In this document: in pieces, positions 47,100-59,570 of the stretch
Numbering within the stretch: position 1 is the first letter of the stretch
Layout: each line of letters opens with the position of its first letter
Source: Portulaca oleracea
Lineage: Eukaryota; Streptophyta; Magnoliopsida; Caryophyllales; Portulacaceae
NCBI GenBank assembly: GCA_029582165.1
Contig: CM055869.1
Location: 5,240,425-5,304,424 of the forward strand
Length of the DNA stretch: 64,000 nt
Reading direction: 5' to 3'
Position numbers and translations under genes: made by a program
Notes under the pieces: generated by a model
The model's input: only the letters and a program-made list of their open reading frames with translations
Told to the model about the DNA's origin: nothing
Databases searched by the model: none

Positions 47100-47942
47100 T
47101 TAGGAGACTGCAGAGAGAGGAGGTGGCGACGCCTGGTCGACGTGCTCCTCTCTATCTCTCTCTACTTTCTCTCTCTAGAACTGAGTCAGAGTCTGGATCA
47201 TCACCGAGTTCGCTTTCTCTCTCCTCAACCGACCCCATTAACGCCATAGAAAGCCAAAGGTAAAGCTAATTCTTCAATGCATCTTTCACTGCTCCGACCA
47301 CTCAGTGTTGTAATTTTACTGATTCGCCTTAATCCTGTTTCTTAGACTCAAATTTATTAACTCAATTTGTAGTTTTTGAGCTCAATTTTCGTCCTGTAGT
47401 TGGTTTCCCCTTGTTTCCGGAAGAATACCCATATTGTAGAGTGAATTTTTAGTGGAAATTGCCTCTTATCGGTGGCATTCGATCAAAGTTCTTCTAGTGA
47501 GGGAGTTTCCCAGGTCAAAAGTTCCCTCTACTGGGAGGATCCATTGTTGGGTTTTTGTGTAATTGGTCATTTGGTCTGATTGTTTTCCAACTTTTTTTAG
47601 AGATGAGGTGGGCCAACTGAAACATACTAGAAGGATTTTGGATCTGTAAGCTGTAAGTTTTGTGCCTGGATATTGCTTTAGAAGTTGATGATTTGTAGTT
47701 GGTTATGTTTGATTACTTGATTTTTGATTTCTAGTGGAATTCACTTGTACACCCTTTATATGGTGGCTGTTTTGAATGTTGGGCATCTCTCTAAATCCCT
47801 TTTCTGGACTTTTTTTGGAAGTTATGGTTGATGTATATCAGAAAATATTAGTTTTTTTTTGCTTGAAGTTGTTAATGATTTGATTAACCTTGTTTGCGTT
47901 CTCAAGATTCATTCATTTCACTAAAACCAGGAAGGAGAACCA
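47100..47942 (+). other. 5' untranslated exon and leader intron of the SNARE gene
   Basis: A CT-rich leader (tctctatctctctctac..., 47150-47180) ends at the donor aaag|gtaaag (47259|47260). The acceptor ctaaaaccag|gaaggag (47930|47931) lies 12 bases before the ATG, so a 671-base leader intron is likely. The promoter should lie before about 47100; no TATA is evident. Confidence 0.55.
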
Positions 47943-50230
47943 ATGGCTTCCACATCTGGGGACTCTTGGATGAAGGAGTACAATGAAGCGGCAAAATTAG
48001 CTGATGATATTAGCAGCACGATATCAGAGAAGGCTCATATGTCAGGTGGAGGGTCAGAATCGCAGCGTCACTTTTCTGCTATACGGCGAAAGATCACCAT
48101 ATTGGGAACTAGGCTCGATAATCTGGAGGACCTTTTAGCTAAGCTGCCTAGTAAGCATCCAATGTGAGTCTACACTATCTTTAGCTTATTTTTGCGAGGC
48201 TGGATAACCTCGATTCACTTAGTTTGTAAATGTCAGAAAGATCATTGCACACAGCATGTGCAACTGTGCACTATTTGTAAGTATCTTGGCATTGCTTCAT
48301 TTTATTTGATTGCCTAGAGCATCGGGAGAATAGTCTACATTCAAGTCAGTCACCTTTAATATGTTTGCTGAACTTAGAAAGCTGTCGTCTGGGTATCTTG
48401 GCATACAATCTAGCAACACTTCTCTCCCCCCCAAATGAACCACAGGATACCATATTCTAAAGGGAATCAAATAAAAGACTAGTTATTGTTACTTTTAAGC
48501 ATGGACCACATGATAGACCCTTTTTGTTTTAGTTACGATTGCACTTCCTTTAATCAGCTTGACAGCTTGTATGGATGCCTCTTCATTATTTTCCTCGTTT
48601 TGTGACACTCTCTTCTTTCCTTTTATGTTGGAAAGCATCTTTAAAACATGTATGTAATCTTCCACTATAACATCGCGGACACTGGTTGTGGAGCTGTGAA
48701 CTCAATGCGGGTAGTTTTGAAGCTTTGTCAATTTTGTTTGTCATGGACAAGATTTGGAAGCTTGATTAATAATATTGGAACCCTCAACAGTTATGTACTA
48801 CTTCTTTTCCAATTATGACTCAGGGGTGAGGCTATCCTCCTCTGATCCCTCAGCATACCTAGATCATTCTTTAGAATGCTGATTTCTTGTGACCAATAAT
48901 ATTGGACTATTCACTACAAATGTTCTAGTAAATTTTTACGGAGCTTGTTGGGGAATCTGATGCCGAGTAAATTTTGATGATGGCCCTGCTAATTTTACAA
49001 ACCCTAAGCACAAGTTACAATGAATAATGAGGGTAATTTAGACATTCTAAACATTTTTTCCTAGGAAAGTTACAATTTCAACCAAACATTGTGAAAACTT
49101 TCCCAGGATTTCAGGATCTAAACCAAGTCTCTGGAAACTATAGTTGCCTAGGAAAAATTTTCCTAGAGAAAACTTCTCAAGGGAAATTTTCCCTAGGAAA
49201 AATTTCCTTGGGATTCTTACCAAACGCTCTCTAGAAGAATTTGATCAAAAACTGAAAGGCAGACGCTATGTTAATGAGTGAGAGGGGTTTAGTGCGTGCA
49301 AAATATCTCATGGATGAGAGAAGCAAGAAACAGCTTTCTGTATGTGTTTGTTTTAACATTCAGCTGAAGATTGTGCTTTGGCTTCATCTTGCAGAACAGA
49401 GAAAGAGATGAACCGCCGTAAGGACATGCTTTCAAATTTGAGATCTAAGGCGAGCCAGATGGCAGCCACTGTGAACATGTCAAATTTTGCCAACAGAGAC
49501 AGTTTGCTTGGCTCAGATACAAAGTCTGTCGATGCTGAGACACAAACTGCCGGCTTGGATAATCAGGGCATTGTCATCCTTCAACGGCAGATTATGAGAG
49601 GTAAGTTCTGTTTGATATTGAATTTCTTTCCATAATTTGGGTTTCCCTTTTCTTTCTTGGTCCCATCAATCATAGCAGATGTTTTCTTAAGTGGATCCTT
49701 ATGTTGAATTTGCATTTGGAGCAGAACAAGATGAGGGACTTGAGAAGTTGGAGGAGACTGTCATAAGTACAAAGCATATTGCACTCACTGTAAATGAAGA
49801 ACTCAGCCTACATGCAAGACTCATTGTATGGTTTCTACCTTCGTAGATTTTTTTGAAGAAATCGATGTTGCTTGTGGGAGTCATGGTACTGAAATTTTGA
49901 TTGTTTGCGATTGTTCTGTGAGCAGGATAGCTTGGATGATCATGTTGAACATACAGGCTCAAGGATGCAGGTATTGTTTTGACGTCAACTCTCCCAACCC
50001 CCAACCCCGACAACCTACAACTTGCGTGAATTTATAGCCTGTCTTTTATTGTAGGCATCTAATGTCTTTTTTTGTGATGGTTATTATTATTGTAACAGCG
50101 AATGCAGAGGATGTTGGCAAAGCTGAACAGGAGAACCAAGAGTGGATGCTCTTGCTTGTGCCTGGTGCTGGCAGTTGCTGGAATTGTTGTCCTAATCCTC
50201 GTCATCTTGGTGTTGATCAAGTATTTATAA
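47943..50230 (+). CDS. SYP5: SYP5-type Qc-SNARE syntaxin (SYP51/SYP52-like)
   Basis: Five exons: 47943-48163, 49395-49600, 49725-49825, 49926-49970, 50099-50230; GT-AG, in phase, 234 residues, the family length. N-terminal helical region (SWMKEYNEAAKLADDIS), then EKEMNRRKDML, SNFANRDSLLG and EQDEGLEKLEETVISTKHIA, all typical of SYP51/52. The SNARE helix covers about 143-205 and a C-terminal anchor about 211-231 (LVLAVAGIVVLILVILVLI) follows a CSCLC stretch. The family acts in trans-Golgi, prevacuolar and vacuolar fusion. Odd: residue 172, where I place the zero-layer glutamine, is histidine (codon CAT) in EELSLHARLIDSL. If alignment is right this is a non-canonical SNARE. Confidence 0.93.
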
Positions 50231-50908
50231 TCATGAGAACAACTCCCTGTACCTGTGTGTTGTGTGTTATTGTGTGAGAATGCTTCTGCTTAGCCATTTC
50301 TTTCTTTTTGGGTTTTGTTTGGCGCCTTTTGTAATACCTCGTGTGAGCTCCCGTTCTGTTGTATGTAATGGATGAACCATGAGATTGAAGCAAATGGAGC
50401 GTCGGGAATGCAGATTTATGTTCCAATCTGCATTCCAAGCTAAAAGACGGTCCAACTCTACCTTCAGTTGTTTCATACTTTTATGGTGTAAATAATGAAT
50501 GCTACACCTGCTTGGTTTTTTTGCAGTTAATTTCACAACACAGCTTGTAACTTTTTCATCTTTGATAATTTACTGCTATATTATCTGACATTGTAAATGT
50601 GCAGCTAAAGCTAATGACACAGGAAACAACTGCAGTAAGCTTGTACTCATCTCTACTAATAACAAAGGAAACAATGCCCGTGAGTCCACTTCAAACTTAA
50701 GGGTCAAAATATCGACGATAGTGAATGTTATTTCAAGATATATGTCAAGGGATGATTGGGTGGGCACATCAGATGGTGCACAGAGACAAAGGATATAGCA
50801 TTGATTACAATCATCAATAATTGAATACGGTAGCAAAGCAACAGGCAAGACATGAAGGATTAGAGGAGAGCTATGGGGAGATGAGAGAGTAGTTAACGTC
50901 CATGGGTT

Positions 50909-53900
50909 CTAAAAGAAAAGCTTGCGTGGTGGAGGCTGTCGAGGTGGTGCAGAATTTGCAGACGATGAGTTGAGAGGAAGAGCTGTTTCCTTGCTGTCCT
51001 GTCCAGACCCTCCTACTCTGTTGAGAAGCTTCGATGCCTTGGGATCTGTCAACAGTATTTTCTGAAACGATTGAGAGAAGCCTGTTGCAATTATGGTCAC
51101 ATGTATCTCCCCGTTGTACCGATCATCCACCACTGCCCCAAATATTATGTTTGCTGATGGATCCGCCAAACTTGTTACCACCTGAACAGTTCGCATGTAG
51201 TTTGATAAACTAGTTACGACCTTGATCTCATTCCATTTCCTACTGATAAGTAACAAAATAATCGTACCTGAGATACTCTGTTAACTTCTTGCAATGTCAG
51301 GTCCTTTCCCCCGGTAATATTGTACACAACACCAGTGGCTGATTGTATTGATGATCCAATAAGGGGTGCCAGTGTTGCCTGCTCAGCGGCTTCTTCTGCT
51401 CGGTTCTTACTGGAGGAAACACCCACTCCAAGCATAGCTGTCCCAGAATCCTTCATCACAGCCTTGACATCCGCAAAGTCCACATTTACAAGCCCAGGTA
51501 TCTATGAAACAAGGACATAGCTTTAGAATCCACAACTATAAGGTGAAATGAAACACCAGCATTGAACCCATAAGAGGGTCATCACACAGTGACCGTACAC
51601 AGAGAAGAAAAGGGGGGAGGGGGTGGTGACACCGTCCATTCATGCACATACCGTGATTATGTCAGATATTCCTTGAACTCCCTGACGGAGAACATCATCA
51701 GCCAGCAGAAAAGCATCCTGAAGAGGAGTTTGCTCATCAGCTATGTCAAGAAGACGGTCATTTGGTATGATAATGAGTGTGTCAACATTCTTTTGCAGCT
51801 TCTCAATGGCTTCCAATGCCTAGTGCCACGCACAACATAGTTAGAAATAACGATGAGCACCTCTAAAGGACAGATTGAATCAGATGAGTGGAAAGACAGA
51901 TCCTAATACAAAACAATACAACTAATCAAATCACTAGAACAAGGGTTAAGTGGGACCTGCACTGATCTCTTGCGGCCCTCAAAGCTGAATGGGTAAGTGA
52001 CAACACCCACTGTGAGATAGCCGGCATCCTTGGATATCTGAGCAATGACTGGAGCAGCACCCGAGCCAGTACCCCCACCCATCCCAGCTGTTATGAACAC
52101 AAGGTCTGACCCTTTGAGTGCGTTCGCAATTGACTCTCTAGATTCTTCAGCAGCCTGCTCACCAAGTGACGGGTTTCCACCGGTACCTGCATCACTACTA
52201 AGTTATTCCAATCACAGGGAAAACTGGCAACAAAATATATGATGTTTAAGAAAGCCCACGATGTGTATGATTGTATGAGACAGTCTCATAAAGGAAGCCT
52301 GTCATACAACATGCATAAAACACGATAGAAAAAAGAATAATGTTTAGAGACATAGAAAAAGAACAGACCTAATCCACGTGTCAGAAGCTCTCCGATTTGA
52401 ATGGGGTTCTCTGCAGCTGACTGCAATAGTGCCTGAGCATCTGTGTTTATGGCATAAAAATCAACACCCTGCAGTGAAGGTTAAAACTCATCAAAACCAC
52501 CAGTTTTTACGTTTGGGACATTTTGGTCTCACTTGATGGCCATACTATTGCTATGTATAGTAAGAACTAGCATAGCCATTGATACATGACATGGGCATAA
52601 TATGATATGTTACATGGAAATGACACAACACCACACACGGTTCGCGTGTGTATGTTTAGTGAATTTCAAAAACTTACAGTACAACACAAGAAGTAGTGAT
52701 GAGGCGTACATATTATATAACCTGTGTTCAGACTTCAGAGCATATTATATGATTTCAAGATTCTCAACCTTGGGGAGAGTTGTGTTCGAATGAAAGACAT
52801 TGCAAACTGATCATGCATTCTATGAGTATCAGTAGCAAGAATCTATTTTCTTATGCTACCTAATACCTATATGTTTGGCATATGTTCCAGAGTGTCCGAT
52901 ATGCGTTCAGCATGGATACACAAGGGCAGGAAGTGTGTGTTTGCTTCTCAGGCAGGAAGGCCAGAAATACAACATCATAGTAAGCCACTGTTTGTAGCTT
53001 TGTGTACTCGGGGAATACCTTAATTAACTATGTTAGTCAAATCATCAATTCTAAAAGCAAGGTCCCAGGTGAGACGAAACATTTGATACCCATTTTTCTC
53101 TACAATGACAACAAAAGTCACTACACATCAAAGCCCTTCAAAGAAGAGGAAACTTTCTATAAATGGGACTCTCAAAGAAAGTTCTAAATGCTGAAACGTG
53201 GAATGAGCTTTCATTATAGGCAACTCCTGAAAAAGCCTTGAGGGTGACACATTTATATTGAAATGGGCATAACAAGTTTGCACATAAAGGATCTTTTAAC
53301 ACCATTGAATCAATAGAAGAGCGAACATATCATCAAGCTTCAAAAGAACAAATATAGGCGAGACAACCAGACCCAGTTCACTGTGTAGAAAGTAACTAAC
53401 AGCAAGTACCCAAATCACTGCACAATCAAGCAGCTACAAATAGCAAGTACCCAAATCACTGTGTAGAAATTTTACAATATGTGACCTCTAGAGCAGAATA
53501 GAATATTCAGAAACAAGAAACACTCTAATTTCAGTTACAGAAAACCCGAAATGCCCCAACTCAATCAAACTACCCAATCACTCAAACACAAAATTTCTCA
53601 TTCACAGACCACAATACATCGAAATGAACAAAATACAACCAAGAAACCAACTAGAATTCACAAACTCCCAAAACCCAAACGCAATTAAACAGTAATGAGG
53701 ATCAATTACCTGCAAACCGCTCCCAACCATGCGATTAACAGCATTGTTACCGCCCCCACCAACACCCACAACCTTGATTTTCGCATTTTCCATTGGAGTG
53801 TAGGCGCAGAAGGCACAGAAACCGGCGTAGGAGTTCCCATTTCTTCTGGGTGTTCTTCGAGGGAGCCAAATTCTGGGCACAGAATTGAAGGGCTTCTTAC

Positions 53901-53970
53901 TATGAAATCGGTTCGAAATTGAAGGAGAAGAACAAAACTCGTTGGCATTCGTAAAACTAATCGTAGCCAT
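50909..53970 (-). CDS. FTSZ1: Plastid division protein FtsZ1
   Basis: Six exons on the minus strand: 53970-53710, 52468-52369, 52186-51957, 51819-51652, 51501-51268, 51181-50909. GT-AG, in phase, 421 residues. Residues 1 to ~57 form a Ser/Arg-rich plastid transit peptide. The tubulin/FtsZ GTPase has [16 protein letters not shown] (66-81), the GGGTGSG GTP-binding signature (157-163), and [18 protein letters not shown] and [15 protein letters not shown] motifs (T7-loop and C-terminal domain). The protein ends in a Pro/Arg-rich PPRKLFF tail rather than the conserved C-terminal peptide of FtsZ2, so it is FtsZ1. It polymerises with GTP into the stromal Z ring that divides chloroplasts. Confidence 0.96.
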
Positions 53971-53999
53971 TTTTGAATTCTGGGCAAATCTTTTGAGAG

Positions 54000-55480
54000 A
54001 GAAAATGCGGGATTTATAGAAGCACTGGTGGTGTGTTATCTGCCTCTATTTTCCCCTGAGAGGAAAGGAAAGAGAGATGATGATGGGGCTACATACATAC
54101 AGATTAGAGAGAGGAAGAGGTTTTTAGGGTTTTAGAAATTTTGTATTGTTTTCTATTTTAGATTTTTTCATTTTGGATTTTTCTATATATTCTTTAGGGG
54201 GAAAAAATCTTTTTTTGGTAAGTGACGCATCTACTTGAAACTTTGAAACTGAGTCATGTCATTGCATCTTGGGAATTTATTTATTTTGTTTTTGACAAAA
54301 AGGGATGAAGGTGGCTTGCAACTTGCAATTTATCTTCGCTTTATAACTTTCTCTAGTCTATCAGGACGTGTTTAAAAATTTATGGAAATGCTTTGATTTA
54401 GAAGAGATCTGAAAACATAGATAAACTTTATAACCTGTAGTTTTAGAAATAAAACTTGGATAATAACGTCATCTTTTTTATAAGAGTACTAGTTAATTCT
54501 CAGTCCTATGGATGGGTCAGATATATTCAATCTGTATTAATTTACCTAATTAATATAAGATACAAATAGTTCATATTTTTAACATTAAATTTGTATAAAT
54601 TTGAAATACATATGACCCATATCTATTCTAATTTAATATATGTTCCAACTATATATTTAATTCGTCCATTCGAATTGATATGTCTAATAGCTTAGTTTTC
54701 GTTCGATATTATGATCCTTGATTGTTGTATTAAAGTGCGAAAATTAAATTCGTATATGAATAAAAAATATAAGAATTTACCCGAATTTAAAATTATTATA
54801 AATTCATTTGGCTCGACTCACAAACAAGCATGAAAAATCAAGCTTGACACGTAGCTAGCAAATCTCATAGGTTCCCTCAAGATTATATGAGCCTCCTGGT
54901 GTCCCAGTGACTATTTTTATGAACAATTAATAAAATTTGATGTAAAGCATTTGGTATTTAACTTCAAAATTGAAAATAATTTGTATTTTAGCTGATAATG
55001 AGATGGTAGTGACTAGTGAGACGATGCATAAGTTCAGCAACAAGGTTAGGTATGGCTTGCTCGAGATAAAAATTCCGGTAACTATTGATTCCGTCTATAT
55101 GATCATATATTAGTACAATAAAATAGCTGTTAACCATATTGCATTATATTTTGGAAATAAAGTTCATACATATTTGATTAGCCAAAACACTTCGTGATAT
55201 AGGCATTAGAAACAAATGGTTTTGTTCATTATACTAAAAAGTATTTAATCATTCAATTAAAACTATATCATTTTTTTTAGATAATTATAGGCCATGACCC
55301 AATTTAGTGCCGCCACGAAGCCCTTTCAAGTAAATAACCCCAATAAAGGAAACATAATACAAAGCCCACAAAGAGGGCCTAGAAAGCAATTGACATCCTT
55401 TAACAAAACAATTCAAGTATAAAGCAAACTTTAGCCACCCTTACTTTATCTTCTTCTTTATCTTCTTGGGTTAATGACCT
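54000..55480. other. Intergenic: FtsZ1 promoter side, then AT-rich DNA
   Basis: The first ~120 bases are the FtsZ1 leader. After that there is AT-rich DNA with no gene or repeat I can name; 55290-55400 (aattatagg..cccaatttagtgcc) may be an old retroelement scrap. Confidence 0.4.
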
Positions 55481-55483
55481 TAA

Positions 55484-56643
55484 GGCTATCCACATTGGTG
55501 TCTCTGGGATTGGGGGATGAGGGGGGTATGAATAGTAGAAATAGTATTATTATAATGGGTGTTGGGGGATGGTATTGTTAATGGTGTCCTTGGAGTTGGG
55601 GGATGAGGTGAGGATAGTGGGTAGGAAGTAATATTTTATTGGAGTATGGGACCCACATGTAGAGTATAATTGTTTTTCTTTTTTTGTATTGGACTATATT
55701 TATTTTCTACAATGATAAAATTGTATATGTTATAATTAATAAATAAAATATTAAGATTTAATTAAAAAACTGAAAATTATGTACTAATATATTTTTATTA
55801 TATTATAATTTTTTATTTTAAAAAATAATTAATTTTTAAATTTTTAAAAATAAATATGTTGATTAATGTAAGCTAGTATTTAAACAATAAACCCAAAGAA
55901 TAATATAAAATTCACCAAACAGAAATATAATTACGTTCAACATGCGATTACCGCAGACGTTAAAGATTACATTAATAAAAGTCGTCAAAGTACAACGTTA
56001 AACAAAAAATAAATGCAACATAAAAACAATGATTAAACAAACAGAATAAGAAATGAAAATGCTTAAAAAAAAGTACATAAAACACTGGGTACAATTTTTA
56101 CAATTAAATAATTTATTTAAATTTAACAAAATAATTATTTTTCGAAAATAATTTATTTAATTTTAATTATCATTAAATAAACTATTTAAATTATCATTAA
56201 AAGGAAACATAATTAAAACATTAAAAAAATTTGAATTATAATATTTATAATTAATTAAATTATTTAAATTACAAAATTAAAATTACAAATTCAAAAAAAA
56301 AGTTACCGTTGAAAGGAAAGAAAGAAAGGAAAAGAGAAAGAAAAGAAAAAGGAAAAGAGAAAGAAAGGCAAAAAGAAAGAAAAGAAAAGGAAAAAAAATA
56401 AAAAACAAACTGTCTGGCGGGCCCCACACGGCGCCGGCCCAGACGCGCCCTCACGCGCGTGTGGCGCACGCGCCAGACAGAAAAAGGGGGGGTGCGCCCC
56501 ACGCCCCTCTCCTGCGCCTTTTTCCCCCTTTTCCTTCCCAGGGACGGGACCTCGTCCCTCATCCCATTTTTCTTCCTCTTTTTCCTTTATTTTTTTTCTC
56601 TCTCCTTTGTCCCTCTCCATGGGGGATGCCACTAGAGATGGCC
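55484..56643. mobile_element. Harbinger-like non-autonomous element, 1160 bp
   Basis: Inverted ends ggctatccacattggtgtc (55484) and gatgccactagagatggcc-like (ends 56643), flanked by direct taa (55481-55483, 56644-56646), as in PIF/Harbinger insertions. AT-rich left two thirds, then a purine-rich run (gaaagaaaagg repeats, 56300-56400) and a sharply GC-rich stretch (56410-56540, with ggcgccggcc and acgcgcgtgtggcgcacgcg). No protein coding recognised; open frames there are compositional. Confidence 0.65.
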
Positions 56644-57468
56644 TAAAAGACGGCCCAGGGGCATGATTGACCTAATGGTCTTGGCAGGACACTTAAGTTC
56701 TAATTTATGGGTAATAGTGGAGCCCATGTTTGCAGACTCACCCCTTCCCTCCCCATTCCCTCTCTAAAAAAAAAATAAAAAAAAAAAAACAGAGCAAGGG
56801 GGATGGACATGACTGGCTCACGGTGACGGACAGCAGGGCGGCTGTACCGGTGTTTTCCGGCGACCCACCGTCACCTCCTCAACCCTGTATAGATGCCCAA
56901 ACCTACCGTCACCGTTACCTCTACAATCATGTCCGTCTCTCTGTTTCATTTACTTTTATGGTGGAGGGGGTGGGATTTAAAACTCTAATTTTGCAATGTT
57001 AATGTCACTATTTTCTGAATAATGGAGAAGCAGAGGAGTTTCTCATGAAAGTCTGCTAGATTTCTACTTCTTTTTCTAACTATTTCTTTCTCTCTCATTC
57101 TTTTCTCATTCTTTCTGGGTAGTTCGTTCTCCCTCTCTAGTTCCTCAACAGTCTTTCTTGCTCACACTTAATCCTCTCAATTCTTCTGTGTTTGTTGTCA
57201 ATTCTGAAGTTAATGGAGTGAAAGATTTGATTTTGGAGGATGCCCATTTGAGGGGAGGGTATAACTCATCTGGGTTTCTGAAATTTTCCAATTCTGTGAG
57301 TTACGAGCTTCAGGGCAAAGAGAATATTGAATAAAAGATTGGGAAAGCTAATTCATCTTCAATTGGAAAAGTGGAGGGTGCCCTTATGAGGGGAACTTAT
57401 AATTCATCTGGGTTTCTCAAATCTTCCAATTCTGTGAAGTAAGAGCTTCAAAGCAAAGCTAATTCATC

Positions 57469-57680
57469 TGTAATGCCCCCATATTCATAATCACCAAATT
57501 ACCACTAGACACCTTATAAACCAACGATTAGCGCAGCGGAAATACAAATCCAAAGGCATTACCGTCGTCCCCATAACAAAGGACAAGGCTTAAGAAACCA
57601 AGCAATACAACACCATACACAACCATATGTAAAAACTTAATTAAACGATTTTAGAGTCTAATTAACACTGGGTTATTACA
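57469..57680. mobile_element. Solo LTR-like insertion, 212 bp, with 5-bp duplication
   Basis: Starts tgtaatgccccc and ends gggttattaca (TG...CA), flanked by direct tcatc (57464-57468, 57681-57685). The duplicated neighbour at 57346-57362 (gctaattcatcttcaattg) shows the uninterrupted site with one tcatc. It contains attagcgcagcggaaat. Size fits a solo LTR of a small LTR or TRIM retrotransposon. Confidence 0.75.
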
Positions 57681-57779
57681 TCATCTTCAATTGAATTGCA
57701 TCTAAGTGCTCTTATATTCTTTCCCAGATTTGAATTGCATCTAACTGCTCTTATCTTCTTTTCTAGATTTGCCAAGGCC

Positions 57780-58045
57780 TCTAGCATGAAATTCAAATAC
57801 CTCGCGTAAGAGCTCCCGAACTCATCAATGTCGCAATCGCAAAATATGCACTAAATCCGATGGCGAGAATCGTCAGAAGGAGAGACAAAGCTAGGGTTCT
57901 TCAGGCACGATTTGACGTCGGAGATCTTCTGGCGGAAACGAGAGAAGAGATAGTGTGGCGAGGGAAGAAATTGTGGCGGCGACCTTGATTGTGGTTGATT
58001 TTGCAGACTTTGCAGAACTCGAATTCAGAGCTTTCATCCATGGCG
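57780..58045 (-). pseudogene. TITAN-like (U1-type zinc finger) gene fragment
   Basis: On the minus strand the ATG at ~58041 begins MDESSEFEFCKVCKINHNQG then RRHNFFPRH. After a frame change it reads LSRFRQKISDVKSCLKNPS, then, past a stop where Trp is expected, CIFCDCDIDEFGSSYARY. This order matches plant TITAN-like proteins as I remember them (C-x2-C with H, then W-C-x-F-C-D). At least one frameshift and one stop, no downstream exons: a fragment carried by the foldback element. Not functional. Confidence 0.65.
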
Positions 58046-58684
58046 GTGTTCTTGCTATATATTGTCCGTCTTCTTCTTTGCTGCTTCTTTGTCTCTCCCC
58101 ATCTTCGTGTCAAATATCAATTAAAGAAACTTTGATTTACAGCAACAAATTGATGAAATTTTGATTTCAGGGAAAGAAATAGCTAAACCCAAGGGGAAAA
58201 ATTGCGGCAAACAAAAATCCACCCGAAAACACCAGTACAGACAAGGTTGTGGAGGTGACGGTGACGGTGGGTTTGGGCGTCTAGACAGGGTTGTGGAGGT
58301 GATGGTGGGTCGCCGAAAACCACCAGTACAGCCGCTCTGCTGTCTGTCGCCGTGAGTCAGTCATGTCCATCCCCCTTGCTCTGGTTTTTTTTTTTTTTTT
58401 TTTTTTTTTGTAGAGAGAGAATAAGTAAGGAAGCGGGGGCGAGTCAGCAACATGGGCCCCACTATTACCCATAAATTAGGACTTAAGTGTCCTGCCAATA
58501 CCATTAGGTCAATCATGCTCCTGGGCTGTCCTTCATAGTAAATAACCATATCTTCTTTTTGCAGCAACCATCTATATGCCTCCATTTTAACCCTCCATTT
58601 TAGCCCCATCCTTAATCGAACAGGATTGGTATATACTTGAAGTTTCTTACTAGATTGTCAACTGAGTATGGGATGACCTTTTCC

Positions 58685-59570
58685 CACACATATGCCTAGA
58701 GAGCAACCCTCCTTCTTACCATCTGCTTCACTAAATCAGCATCAATGGAGCATCCATTAAAGACCACCTCATTCTTGTGCTTCCATATAGTCCATAGAGT
58801 AGCGTAGAACGTCACCATCCACAACTTCTTCCTCAGTATATTCCTGAAATTAACCCACATCCAACTATGAAACCATTGGTTGAGCTCCCTCTGAAATTGG
58901 ATTACTTGCCCCAAATCTGCCATGAGTGCTTTCCAGATCTGCCATGCAAATTGATAGTTCAGCAACACATGATTCACATCCTCCCTCACATTCCCACATA
59001 TTGGGCAAATATCTAATTGTTCTGGCAAGATCCCTTTCCTACTTAATTGTCTTCTTGTATTGATTTTACCCAATAGTGCCATCCACACCATCATCTCAAC
59101 TCTCGGTGGAGTTAGCTTCTGCCATAACTTTCCCACTATAGAGTCGATTTGTACTTGTCCTCTTGCCAATTCCTCAGCCTTATTCACCATCATTTTCACC
59201 GTATAGTGCTTTCCATTTTCTCACTCAATACTATCTTCCACGTCCATTTTGGGGCTGGCGTTCCATTAATATTGCTCTTAAGTTTGCTCCATTTCAATCT
59301 CCAGGATATTCAATTTTCTGCTCCAAGACAACCCCTATCTCCAACACCTTCCTTCAAACCACCCCATGTCACTGATCATGCTTCTTTTCTGTGTTGAGAT
59401 TGTACATAAGTTTGGGACTGCCAGTCGTAGAGGTTGCTGTGCCACCCACTTGTCATCCCAGAGTATAATTTTACTTCCATCTCCCAGCTTTATCTTCATG
59501 CTCTGAACAAAGCTTTGCTGCACCAAGATTAAAATCAAGTTTAAAGTTACCACTTTCATAAGCAAGTCAA
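58685..59570 (-). pseudogene. LINE fragment: end of reverse transcriptase and zf-RVT domain
   Basis: On the minus strand 59565-59340 reads KIKLGDGSKIILWDDKWV, and 59199-58696 reads LWQKLTPPRVEMMVWMALLG, INTRRQLSRKGIL, CPICGNVREDVNHVLL and WTIWKHKNEVVFNG. This is the C-terminal zinc-binding region (PF13966 type) of plant non-LTR retrotransposons. The two parts are in different frames, and the upstream RT and endonuclease are missing. No poly-A tail is visible at its 3' side. Confidence 0.8.

Larger units (their letters stand above)
56648..58546. mobile_element. Foldback (MULE-like) element with ~290-bp arms and captured gene sequence
   Basis: 56650-56930 is repeated inverted at 58245-58545: gggcatgattgacctaatgg, ggacacttaagt, taatttatgggtaatagtgg, gggggatggacatgactg and the ccaccgtcacctcc block each have inverted partners. 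The arms contain A- and T-runs (56768-56790, 58385-58409). The interior has a self-duplicated coding-like segment (57195-57300 and 57375-57450, sharing catctgggtttct and tcttccaattctgtga), a solo LTR and a TITAN-like gene piece. The target duplication was not resolved, so MULE assignment rests on architecture. Confidence 0.65.

Noticed and set aside
56269..56646. Overlapping 97-109-residue frames, minus strand
   Set aside because: They consist of Phe/Ser/Leu or Lys/Glu/Arg runs produced by the purine tract and GC-rich block of the Harbinger-like element.
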